In this document: positions 56,214 to 64,000 of the stretch, piece by piece | Layout: every line of letters begins with the position of its first letter | Numbering within the stretch: the first letter of the stretch is position 1 | Origin: Chroogloeocystis siderophila 5.2 s.c.1 | GTDB lineage: Bacteria; Cyanobacteriota; Cyanobacteriia; Cyanobacteriales; Chroococcidiopsidaceae | Assembly: GCF_001904655.1 (NCBI RefSeq) | Contig: NZ_MRCC01000016.1 | Location: 1-64,000 of the forward strand | Reading direction: 5' to 3' | DNA: 64,000 nt | Notes under the pieces: model-generated | Told to the model about the DNA's origin: nothing | Databases searched by the model: none | The model's input: the letters and a program-made list of their open reading frames with translations, nothing else | Program-made: the position numbers and the translations under genes

Positions 56214-58052
56214 CTACGGCAAAACAGCATTATACCCTCGTGGTGTAATCATCCAGTCGCCTTGAGTGCGCGTACTTTGGTTGCCGATTAAAACTGTTGT
56301 GAGCATATCTACAGGTACATCAAGTACTTTTTCAAGGGTTGTCAGCGTAATTTGTTCGTCTTGACGGTAAGCAGAACGTACTACTGCTACAGGTGTTTGC
56401 GGATGACGATACTGTAAGAATATCTCAATCGCACTCGTAAGTTGTTGAATGCGGGTTTGCGATCGCGGATTATATAATGCGGTAACAAAATCTGCTTGGG
56501 CGGCGGCGTGTAAGCGCTTTTCAATGACTTCCCACGGTGTGAGTAAATCGCTTAAACTAATTGCACAAAAATCATGCATTAATGGCGCACCTAAACGCGC
56601 AGCAGCGGCTTGCATCGCGGTAATTCCTGGAAACACTTCTACATTGGGAGTTTTACCATCCCAGCCTTGAAGAAGCAGTTCTTCTAAAACTAAACCCGCC
56701 ATTCCATAAATACCAATATCACCCGAAGAAATGACAGCAACCGTCAAACCCCACTGGGCGAGGGAAATTGCGCGTTGCGCCCGTTGGCGTTCTTGAGTGA
56801 TGGGTAAGGCTTCGATGATTTGATGTGGCTGGAGGAGTGGGGCGACCAAATCGATGTACAACGAATAACCGATAACGGCATCCGCAGAAGCGATCGCCGC
56901 TTGTGCAGCAGGAGTAATTTGATCTAATTGTCCTGGTCCTATCCCTACCAATAACAATCTGCCAGCACGTCCAGTATATTCTTGTTCGGCTTGCGCGATC
57001 GCAACTGTAACAGCGCCTTGAAATTCAGCAGCACGAAAAATTTGCTTAGCAACAAGTAGATTTTGCGCTTTTGCAGCGCACAACGCCGCAGCTTCGGCAA
57101 CACTAGGGGTTCCCACTTCCGCATCAACGATCTTTGAGGGATTGGGGACAGTAACGCTACGCAAAACATCAGCAGAGAAAGTCCGTAAAGGAAAATTGCA
57201 ATCGCGACACAATTCAACTAATCCAACTTCATCTGCTTTGAGATCAATTGTGGCAATACCTGCGATCGCCTGTTCGGCGAATTGATACTCTTGACAAACT
57301 TGTGTAATTGCGCTCTTAATTAATTCCCGCGATGTCCCGCGTTCGCAACCAATTCCCAGCCATAATACACGCGGATGCCAGTGGATAGAGGGGATATGAG
57401 GGGTAAGGCATTGGCAAGGGTGAGGGGTAATATAAATTGCTGGTGTGTTGGGAGTGGTTTCAAGGGTTAAACTAGATTTTTGAAAGCTTGCGGTAGATTG
57501 CCATAGCGTAGAACCAGCTTCTTGAATAACTTGTACTGGTTCATTGCGTGCTACTGCGGCACTAACTTCTGTCCAATTTCCTACACCCTTTTGCCAACCG
57601 AAGGGATTTCCTAAAATATCAACTGCAGGTAATCCTAATGTAGATGCAGTGCCAGTTAATATCGGTGTCGCATTGAGTAAGCGTGCGATCGCTTGCGTCA
57701 GTTTATCAGCACCGCCTTGGTGTCCGCTGCACAAACTAATAACAAACTTACCAGTTTCATCGACAACAACAACTGCTGGATCGCAAGATTTATGTTGAAG
57801 TAAAGGTGCTATAAGCCGCACCACCGCGCCCGTTGCTAAACCAAAGATTAAACCTCGGTGTGTTTTCCAAAGTTCAGCGACATGAGTTTTGAGCGAATCC
57901 GTGTAAACCTTTGCTCCTCCAATATCACCAATTGATTCTGGAACCCAGAGAGTGATACCATTTTGATATATTTTTTGCAGCGTTTTGGCTGATATCGGGG
58001 TTGTGGCAATTGCTGCGATTGGTTGAACTTCTGATAAATTCATCAATTTCAA
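56214..58052 (-). CDS. Fused cobalt-precorrin-5A hydrolase / precorrin-3B C17-methyltransferase (CbiG-CobJ)
   Basis: This 612-residue bifunctional protein belongs to the corrin ring-contraction steps of vitamin B12 synthesis. The N-terminal half (to about 345) is CbiG (VVVDETGKFVISLCSGHQGGADKLT, LGIGCERGTSRELI, IDLKADEVGLVELC). The C-terminal half (from about 365) is CobJ: LLLVGIGPGQLDQITPAAQAAI, SSGDIGIYGMAGLVLE, VEVFPGITAMQAAAARLGAPLMHDFCAISLSD and NPRSQTR. The CbiG-CobJ fusion is common in cyanobacteria. A terminator separates it from ndhB upstream. Confidence 0.94.
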   Translation of the reverse strand: MKLMNLSEVQPIAAIATTPISAKTLQKIYQNGITLWVPESIGDIGGAKVYTDSLKTHVAELWKTHRGLIFGLATGAVVRLIAPLLQHKSCDPAVVVVDETGKFVISLCSGHQGGADKLTQAIARLLNATPILTGTASTLGLPAVDILGNPFGWQKGVGNWTEVSAAVARNEPVQVIQEAGSTLWQSTASFQKSSLTLETTPNTPAIYITPHPCQCLTPHIPSIHWHPRVLWLGIGCERGTSRELIKSAITQVCQEYQFAEQAIAGIATIDLKADEVGLVELCRDCNFPLRTFSADVLRSVTVPNPSKIVDAEVGTPSVAEAAALCAAKAQNLLVAKQIFRAAEFQGAVTVAIAQAEQEYTGRAGRLLLVGIGPGQLDQITPAAQAAIASADAVIGYSLYIDLVAPLLQPHQIIEALPITQERQRAQRAISLAQWGLTVAVISSGDIGIYGMAGLVLEELLLQGWDGKTPNVEVFPGITAMQAAAARLGAPLMHDFCAISLSDLLTPWEVIEKRLHAAAQADFVTALYNPRSQTRIQQLTSAIEIFLQYRHPQTPVAVVRSAYRQDEQITLTTLEKVLDVPVDMLTTVLIGNQSTRTQGDWMITPRGYNAVLP

Positions 58053-58054
58053 TG

Positions 58055-58081
58055 AAAAAGCCTGACGAATTAAGTCAGGCT
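58055..58081 (-). terminator. Rho-independent terminator after ndhB
   Basis: On the reverse strand AGCCTGAC and GTCAGGCT pair around a 7-base loop, followed by five T residues, 35 bases after the ndhB stop and just upstream of the CbiG-CobJ start. Confidence 0.9.
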
Positions 58082-58115
58082 ACTAATATGGAAGCAGCTA
58101 TGAATACATTGCTGC

Positions 58116-59687
58116 TTATTGCTGAGTTTGAAGTGCAGAATTTTCTGCTGGCGCAGTAGCACCAAAGTGAGAACTAATAACAATGGGTTGTAGTGTGGTT
58201 GTCCGTGCAATTGAGGTGTTAGCCAAAGTGAATAACGGATTTGACAAAATTCCTGCTAAGGATGTAGCTACCAAGGTTAGCACTAAGCCGACTTGCAGCG
58301 GTCGCATTCCAGGTAAATTCCATTGTACTTCGGGATAGTTTTTCACCGCGTCAGACATTTCTTGCGGTTCTTTAACAACCATCATGCGTACGACACGAAT
58401 ATAGTAGTAAATTGAAACTACCGTGGTGACTAAACCGAGTAACACCAATCCATATTGTCCGGCTTGCCAACCTGCCCAGAATAAGTAAATCTTACCGAAG
58501 AATCCTGCCAGAGGTGGAATACCGCCTAAAGATAGCAAGCAGATACTTAAACACAGCGTTAGCAAAGGATCTTTTTGATAAAGTCCCGAATATTCGCTAA
58601 TTTGGTCGGTTCCTGTCCGTAGTGTAAATAGAATCAAACAGGTAAACGCTCCCAAGTTCATAAATAGGTAAACCAATAGGTAAAATACCATACTGGCGTA
58701 TCCTGCTTCGGTTCCCGCAATTAAACCAATCATCACGAATCCAGCTTGTCCAATCGAGGAATAAGCTAGCATCCGTTTCATACTAGTTTGTGCCAGCGCG
58801 ACGACGTTACCTAGCACCATACTGAGGACAGCCAGCGCGGTAAAGACAAATTGCCACTCGTCAATCAGTAACGGGAAGGCGCTATTCATCAGACGAATTG
58901 CTAAAGCAAATCCTGCGGCTTTGGAACCTACGGATAAAAACGCTACAACAGGTGACGGTGAACCTTCGTAAACGTCGGGTGTCCACTGGTGAAAGGGCGC
59001 AGCCGAAATTTTAAAAGCAACACCTGCAATCACAAAGACTAAAGAAATCACCAAGCCGAGGGATTGGCTCAAGTTAGCATCTGCAATTGCGGAAGCGATC
59101 GCACTGAGTTGAGTTTCGCCTCCTGATAAACCATACAGTAAGGAGACTCCATACAGAAAAACACCTGTACTTGAAGCACCAATCAGCAAATATTTCAACG
59201 CGGCTTCGTTCGAGCGGGGATCGCGCTTGGTGTATCCTGTCATCAAGTACGAAGAGATACTGAGAGTCTCGAGAGAGATGAAAATTGTGACTAATTCAGA
59301 AGCCCCAGACAAGAACATCCCACCCAGCGTTGCTGTCAGCATAATTCCGATGAATTCTGCTAAAGCTGTGCCAGATTGTTCAATATAGCGAATCGACATC
59401 AAAATCGTTACCGCAGTCGATAGCGCGATGATACCGCGAAAGACGATACTGAGGTCATCGCTATTAAAAGCACCGAGAAATGAAATTGGGGCGGGGTTAT
59501 CCCATTGAAGATATAACGCGACGATGGCGGCAAGTAAACCTGCGATCGCTGTATATGGAATCCAGCGCGATGCACTACGTCCGACAATCAAATCGCCTAT
59601 GACAATCACCATCAGGGTAGTTAGCACTATCCCTTCGGGCAAAATTGTTCCAGCATTTAACTGGTCTACAAGATTAGCAAAATCCAT
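58116..59687 (-). CDS. ndhB: NAD(P)H-quinone oxidoreductase subunit 2 (NdhB)
   Basis: NdhB is a proton-pumping membrane subunit of the photosynthetic complex I (NDH-1). The 523-residue protein has about 14 helices and the antiporter-like core: [96 protein letters not shown] and [13 protein letters not shown]. It is a single gene with its own terminator. It is essential for respiration, cyclic electron flow and CO2 uptake. Confidence 0.97.
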   Translation of the reverse strand: MDFANLVDQLNAGTILPEGIVLTTLMVIVIGDLIVGRSASRWIPYTAIAGLLAAIVALYLQWDNPAPISFLGAFNSDDLSIVFRGIIALSTAVTILMSIRYIEQSGTALAEFIGIMLTATLGGMFLSGASELVTIFISLETLSISSYLMTGYTKRDPRSNEAALKYLLIGASSTGVFLYGVSLLYGLSGGETQLSAIASAIADANLSQSLGLVISLVFVIAGVAFKISAAPFHQWTPDVYEGSPSPVVAFLSVGSKAAGFALAIRLMNSAFPLLIDEWQFVFTALAVLSMVLGNVVALAQTSMKRMLAYSSIGQAGFVMIGLIAGTEAGYASMVFYLLVYLFMNLGAFTCLILFTLRTGTDQISEYSGLYQKDPLLTLCLSICLLSLGGIPPLAGFFGKIYLFWAGWQAGQYGLVLLGLVTTVVSIYYYIRVVRMMVVKEPQEMSDAVKNYPEVQWNLPGMRPLQVGLVLTLVATSLAGILSNPLFTLANTSIARTTTLQPIVISSHFGATAPAENSALQTQQ

Positions 59688-60285
59688 GAGTGATATGAGT
59701 TTTAGCTATGAGACAATCGCTGTGTTAACTTTATTGTCTATCATATAGTTCCGCTGCGCGTGTGCTTTTTGATTTTTTCGGCAATTACGGCGGCGTAATA
59801 CCATTTAACTTTGAAGTTACTACAAAAAAAATAGGCAGCAGAGGGGCAGAGAAGAATGATTTGTAGTTTTTATCTAGTGAAATAGTGTAACTTGTTAACT
59901 TTGCTGTGACTATGAGTGGTGGTTACTTAAGGCACAAGACGCTGTCTTTCTACAACCTTGAGCGCATTGAACGTATTGTGAACTTTCTAAAATTTAAGTT
60001 GTCGATGTTTGGCAGACAAACTACATTGGCGCAGCCTGCCCACAGGGGAGTACACAAATTACACGAAGAAAGAGTTAGCGAGGAATTGTGTATGGAGTAA
60101 TATAGATGTTATTAATATTAATTTAAATTACCTTGTACCGGTGAAAGTAGAAGTGCTGGCAGTTGCTTTAATATCAGAGAATCAGCAATTGGTACACCAA
60201 TAACACTCCCCTACATTTGATAGTCAACGAAGTAAACTCGACCTTCTTTCCATGCTCTTGAAGCGTGAAAAAGAGGATTTTTAAC
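59688..60285. other. Intergenic region upstream of ndhB
   Basis: This 600-bp gap holds the ndhB promoter region (AT-rich near 59700-59760) and spacer toward the broken siderophore-binding gene. Short forward frames here lack ribosome-binding sites. No RNA, repeat or operator is evident. Confidence 0.45.
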
Positions 60286-60737
60286 TTATTTTTGCTTGAG
60301 TTTTTCTAGGAGAACATTATAAGTATAATTGTCTTCCCATTGCTCAAGCCAAGTATGGACAATGATAATATCTGCATAGATTTGGGATAATGTTTCAATT
60401 GTGACTGTGGCTCGTAATCCTGATTTTGGTTCTACATTATTAAGTAATACAGGTTGAAATCCAACGGCTTTCAAGAGGCGAACTGTGTTTCCACTGTATC
60501 CAATCTCAATGTAGTCCATCGATTGACTACAAATGACATTCAACACTCGCGGATGGGTGGTTCCTAGAGGAGCTAATTGGGTGCGAACTTCAGCAAGCTA
60601 TTGTTGATACGAATCAATGACTTGTTGTACATTGTCTTCTTGAGCGAGTGCTTTAGCGATAATTTGAATAATATCTTGCCATCCCTTTGTATCAGTTTTT
60701 ATTAGCACCGTGGGAGCAATGGAAGACAATAACTTAG
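60286..60737 (-). pseudogene. C-terminal remnant of an iron-siderophore ABC substrate-binding protein
   Basis: The reverse frame reads SSIAPTVLIKTDTKGWQDI, QQVIDSYQQ, a TAG stop at 60598-60600, then TTHPRVLNVICSQSMDYIEIGYSGNTVRLLKAVGFQPVLL, ADIIIVHTW and the end. This is the last half of a FecB/FhuD-like periplasmic siderophore-binding protein (IAPTVL and the VGF segment are typical). The N-terminal half and signal peptide are missing where an IS630-type element begins. It is inactivated both by the nonsense codon and by the truncation. Confidence 0.7.
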
Positions 60738-61902
60738 TAGATGGACACAACTAAACAAGGTTAAACTGAAGACCTAGAAGTTTGCTTTCGACTCTTCTTG
60801 GATTTGAATCCGAAGCGTTTCACTCGACATCCCGTTATCTCTCCTCTAGATTGCACGCTTGCAATCACTGCCATTGCTAAATCATATTCATCCTCAAACA
60901 TCCGTCCTCGAATCTGATGCGCTTTAATCTGATGCCACTCCCCCTCAATCGGATTCAACTCTGAACTGTAGCGGGGCAGATAGAAGAGGTATAGCCCCTT
61001 TTGCTGCCAGACTGCAATCCGTTGCTGTACTGCCAGACTGGTGTGAATCCGAGCATTATCCTGGGCAATCACGGTGATTTTGCCCGTTCGCTGAAACAAC
61101 CGTTGCGCTTGTTTGGCTTGCTCATCGATGAAGCGAATGTAGGTGGCACTCGTGATACTTCCCACACTTAAACCATAGGTGAACCGGCAATCCGGTTCCC
61201 ACACGCCAATGATGTTGACCCGTCTGCCATGTCTTGCAGTCTGCTCCTGCCGCTTTTGCGTGCCCACCAAACACCAGCTATAGCTGACGGGACTCCAGCA
61301 ATCGAAGCCGGATTCATCCAGGTATTTCAACTTCAAATGTCCTTCCCGTGCCGCTTGCTGCAACAATTCCAAGTCTGCTTGTTTGTGTTGTTTCTCTATT
61401 GGGTTGTGCAAGCCTCGATGGCTCTGTCGGGTGCGCTTCCAACGGTAGCCCTTTTTTTGAGAATCCGTCGCAGTTGCCGTGGACTCAAGGTGACTTGCCG
61501 CTCCTTTTGCAATTGATGCACTACCTGCTGGGCGTTGTGGGTTTGAGTGTCCTGCTGCAACCATTGCTCTACGTGCGCCATATCGGCTGCCTGCCACTGG
61601 GGACGACGCCCCGGACGCTGAGCATCCCACAATCCGCCTAAGCCTTGGTCTCGCCAGCGATAAATGGTTTCCCGCACCGTCTCCACCCGCCAGTCAAAAT
61701 ACTCAGCGATCTGTTCGGTCGTCCATCCTCGCTGACTCAGGCGTAGCACCTCAGCTCGGTCTTTCGTGCGTTGGGGCACGGTAGTGGCGGTTCTCAGTTC
61801 CAGCAACGTGCGGTCTTCTTCGGTGCTCAAAACCACTTGAAGTCGAGGACGAGTCATTGGCAAAGAGGGACTAAAATTAGGCTTCCTCCTTATCTTGACA
61901 TA
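60738..61902 (-). mobile_element. IS630-family insertion sequence
   Basis: This is about 1.16 kb carrying a frameshifted IS630-type transposase. Both proposed edges are TA dinucleotides, the target IS630/Tc1 elements use. Ends are approximate: the terminal repeats appear weak (GACACAACTAAACAAGG versus TGTCAAGATAAGGAGG). It lies exactly between two truncated genes of one pathway. Confidence 0.7.
60761..61863 (-). CDS. IS630-family transposase, two frames joined by -1 slippage
   Basis: The first frame (61396-61863, 155 residues) holds the helix-turn-helix DNA-binding part (TEQIAEYFDWRVETVRETIYRWRDQGLGGL, DAQRPGRRP). The second frame (about 60761-61456) holds the DDE catalytic domain (LKYLDESGFDCW, VIAQDNARIH, LNPIEGEWHQIKAH). 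They join at an A7 run (61452-61458 on the plus strand as T7), where the reading frame shifts by -1: ILKKR in one frame, SQKKGYRW in the other. Such a slip is used by many IS630 elements to control the fusion protein. Confidence 0.88.
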
Positions 61903-61956
61903 ACAGCATTTACTTTTGTCTCTCTACTTTGTTTTCTTGAAAGCTTACACCCAAAA

Positions 61957-62202
61957 TCAAAGCTTAAGTTTGCGATTATTTAACTGCACTCGTCGTGCTA
62001 ATTCAATTAATGAAGGTGGTGTGTCAGTTTCCAAAAATGGTTTAAGCAAGCAAGGTAAATGTATTTCCTGACCTTTACTCAGTAATCGCAGCAAGTGCGG
62101 TTGTAGGCGAACTCTGACATTTATATCTTGTCCTGCAATGTGTGTCTCACTTTCTCGCGTACAGGATAGTAAAATAAATAGCTTTCGCCAGACTGTTCGC
62201 AA
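61957..62202 (-). pseudogene. Broken AraC-family regulator (PchR-like) next to the IS element
   Basis: The frame has VRLQPHLLRLLSKGQEIHLPCLLKPFLE, then TPPSLIELARRVQLNNRKLK, and then a stop. The last phrase (PPSLIELAR-V-LN-KLK) matches the start of the AraC HTH region of cyanobacterial siderophore regulators. The usual linker between the ligand part and the HTH is shortened, and the HTH is cut off. It points the same way as the siderophore-binding remnant on the other side of the IS. A regulator-receptor-binding protein gene cluster was probably collapsed here. Confidence 0.5.
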
Positions 62203-62352
62203 GCATCTTCATTTGGTGGTCACTCCTTACTCATATAAATTTTTGTCATTTTAGTTAAGTATATTCTCAAATTTATTGAGAAGTTATCTCATATTTTTTC
62301 TAGCTGAAAATGTGAAAAGACATTACGGTTGTAAAAAGCGATTCATAAATAT

Positions 62353-63123
62353 TTAATCTGTCGGTAAATCGTTAGGATCAATACCCTGCGATCGCAAAAA
62401 AGTAATCAGTCGTTCTTTTTGCTGACGTTCAATTTCAGCGCGTTGGCTTTCTTGTTCAGCGCGTTGATGTTCACTGTCTATCAGTTCTACTGCCCACGGT
62501 AACAAATTCCCTATTTTGTCCCACCACCGCAACCAATATCCTGTGCGGGCTTCTTTTGTTCCTTGCCAAGTTCCGAGAAATAAATTCATGGCATCAATCC
62601 AATGACGACCATTTTGATCGGGTTGCTTGAGTTCATAGCGTCCGTTTTCGAGTTGATAAAACTCTAATAATCCATCATTGGGGTCAAAAATTACATAAAT
62701 CGGAACTTGTAATATTTGCTCGTAAAAAAACCACTTTCCTGGTGGATAAGTGCGCTTGACTGAATATTTTTGTCCGTCAGTGTTGGATAAAAATTCCATC
62801 ACAACTTGGGGAACATCGCCTTCGCGATTGGGGGTGTAGCTTTTGCGATCGCATAGCGCTTGATTGACACGCGGAACATATACCCAATCGGGTGCTTTGA
62901 TCACGAATTGCCGATTCACAGTCGCGCACAGACCGAAATTCGACGCAATCAACATCTGCGGCTGAATGAAACCACTGATTTCTAAACTTTTACGCAACGC
63001 ACCTGCAAGCAGGGGTTGACCTGCATTTTCCACTGGCTCGTCTTCGAGTTGAAAGTCATCGGGCAGCGCTGCCCACGATATCACCAGTTGTGGCGCTTTG
63101 GTTTGCTCTAGTTGGGTTGCCAT
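62353..63123 (-). CDS. Uma2-family (DUF820) putative endonuclease
   Basis: The 256-residue protein has the PD-(D/E)xK Uma2 pattern: APDWVYVPRV, a D/E-containing strand VVMEFLSNTDGQKYSVKRTYPPGKWFFYEQILQVPIYVIFDP, and LEFYQLENGRYELK. A C-terminal coiled coil of EQESQRAEIERQQKERLITFLRSQGIDPNDLP follows. Cyanobacterial genomes carry dozens of copies of this family, whose function is unknown. It is chromosomal and single here. Confidence 0.9.
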   Translation of the reverse strand: MATQLEQTKAPQLVISWAALPDDFQLEDEPVENAGQPLLAGALRKSLEISGFIQPQMLIASNFGLCATVNRQFVIKAPDWVYVPRVNQALCDRKSYTPNREGDVPQVVMEFLSNTDGQKYSVKRTYPPGKWFFYEQILQVPIYVIFDPNDGLLEFYQLENGRYELKQPDQNGRHWIDAMNLFLGTWQGTKEARTGYWLRWWDKIGNLLPWAVELIDSEHQRAEQESQRAEIERQQKERLITFLRSQGIDPNDLPTD

Positions 63124-63599
63124 AAAGTCTGCCTAGTATGGATTTGACTTTGTTTTATCTTGATTATTAGAAGTGAAGGAGTTGCTGTGTGTTCTTGGCA
63201 TTTGCAGTGCGATCGCTAAAATACTTGGCAACACTGAAGCAAGCTGCAAACACACATCAAACTTGATGAGGAGCATGACACAAGCTGTTTATGTGATGTT
63301 ACAAATGAGAATAATATGCTTTTTCAACTTCCTCGCATCATGTTCAGTCAAGCTGAAACACATTGCTTACGTATTACATTCAGCTTAGTTACTTGAGTAA
63401 CTTTTGTCGGATGTAGATTTGTTAGTTATAACCTAGAGATCTAGGGGTATCACTATTGAAGAGTGCAATTTAGATGTAAACCTAAATTAAGAGTCGTCCA
63501 ACTCCTGCTTTCGTTCTTCAATCATGCCTCTTGACAAATGAGGTAATTTCCTTAAAGTTGTCTGTTTAGCCTAGCTGCTATTTTTATCTCCAAGAACCC
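63124..63599. other. Intergenic region upstream of topA
   Basis: This 476-bp gap has one GCGATCGC site and holds the topA promoter and leader. A 71-codon forward frame inside has no ribosome-binding site or recognisable motif, so I leave it out. Nothing else is visible. Confidence 0.45.
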
Positions 63600-64000
63600 A
63601 TGTCAACCCTGGTCATTGTCGAATCTCCCACAAAAGCCCGTACCATTCGTAACTACTTGCCAAACGGTTATCGCGTGGAAGCGTCTATGGGTCATATCCG
63701 TGACCTTCCGCAATCGGCTAGCGATATTCCGGCGGCGGTGAAAGGCGAAAAATGGGCGCAACTGGGTGTTAATGTGGATGCTGACTTTGAACCGTTGTAT
63801 ATCGTCCCGAAGGACAAAAAGAAGGTCGTTACTCAACTGAAAGAAGCACTGAAAAGTGCAGACGAATTGGTCCTCGCGACAGACGAAGACCGCGAGGGTG
63901 AAAGCATAAGTTGGCATTTATTGCAACTACTTAAGCCCAAAGTACCGATTAAGCGGATGGTATTTCATGAAATTACACAAGATGCGATCCGCAAGGCGTT
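63600..64000 (+). CDS. topA: DNA topoisomerase I, N-terminal part (runs off the window)
   Basis: This relaxes negative supercoils through a tyrosine-linked break. The visible 133 residues begin [20 protein letters not shown], the TOPRIM start of bacterial type IA topoisomerases. [18 protein letters not shown] (metal-binding DxDxxxE) and ISWHLLQLL then MVFHEIT follow. The catalytic tyrosine and C-terminal repeats lie beyond the end of the window. Confidence 0.95.
   Translation, partial: MSTLVIVESPTKARTIRNYLPNGYRVEASMGHIRDLPQSASDIPAAVKGEKWAQLGVNVDADFEPLYIVPKDKKKVVTQLKEALKSADELVLATDEDREGESISWHLLQLLKPKVPIKRMVFHEITQDAIRKA

Noticed and set aside
59906-60100. A 64-codon ORF upstream of the siderophore remnant
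   Set aside because: It has no ribosome-binding site or recognisable domain, and a second frame is open over part of the same bases.
63173-63388. A 71-codon forward ORF before topA
   Set aside because: It has no ribosome-binding site or protein-like motif and its composition matches non-coding AT-rich sequence.

Overview
The window is chromosomal DNA from a cyanobacterium. The evidence is a photosystem II D2 gene, an ndhB gene, a Ycf66 protein, a KaiB-domain protein, an isoleucyl-tRNA synthetase carrying the cyanobacterial CAAD membrane domain, an SLH/OprB porin, a 6S RNA gene beside purK, and very frequent GCGATCGC (HIP1) sites. A unicellular or colonial lineage near Chroococcidiopsis/Gloeocapsopsis is my guess only. 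No single gene here fixes the genus.

Layout. 1-3 kb: a short sensor-kinase fragment coupled to a DUF4079 membrane protein, then wreckage: the C-terminal end of a BcsA-like glycosyltransferase and a decayed cytosine methyltransferase/restriction endonuclease pair. 3-10 kb: housekeeping and conserved cyanobacterial genes (alpha/beta hydrolase, DUF4112, YihY, threonine synthase, a large one-TM protein). 9.8-13.7 kb: an accessory island with an unusual two-gene cassette. Its first gene fuses a restriction-type (HsdR N-terminal-like) nuclease domain to a ParA ATPase, and it overlaps a ParB-like/Rho-N protein. An azoreductase and a second, plain ParA follow. 13.8-29.6 kb: ileS-CAAD, ycf66, gnd, a KaiB-fold fusion, a PilT-type ATPase, a small membrane protein, wecB, a FIST protein, a metallophosphoesterase and a PRC-barrel/diacylglycerol-kinase fusion.

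30.0-37.1 kb: a compact integrated element of about 7.05 kb. It lies between a 49-bp direct repeat made of the 3' part of tRNA-Asn(GUU). The intact tRNA is at the right end beside a tyrosine integrase, and repeated TGATACAAG integrase-arm-like sites lie inside both ends. The cargo is a primase-helicase, a HigBA-type toxin-antitoxin pair with a palindromic operator, and three unknown small proteins. There are no capsid, tail, lysis or conjugation genes, so it looks like a phage satellite or a minimal integrative replicon.

37-64 kb: a NYN-domain protein, an ABC ATPase, a monocistronic psbD (psbD2-like, with no psbC behind it), a possible 23-codon transcript ending in a strong terminator, a 1134-residue RTX/FG-GAP protein, a 48-aa ribbon-helix-helix protein, an OprB porin, a sodium:solute symporter, a Gfo/Idh/MocA oxidoreductase, a paired M16 peptidase set (one active, one lacking the zinc motif), 6S RNA, purK, a lumenal-type pentapeptide protein, a CbiG-CobJ fusion and ndhB. 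Next comes an IS630-family insertion at the junction of two broken siderophore-uptake-type genes, then a Uma2 nuclease and the start of topA.

The strongest candidates for under-described biology are the tRNA-Asn element, the nuclease-ParA/ParB-Rho cassette and the small transcript downstream of psbD. Starts, motifs, repeats and stop codons were read directly from the sequence. Family names come from recognising motifs, without any database search.
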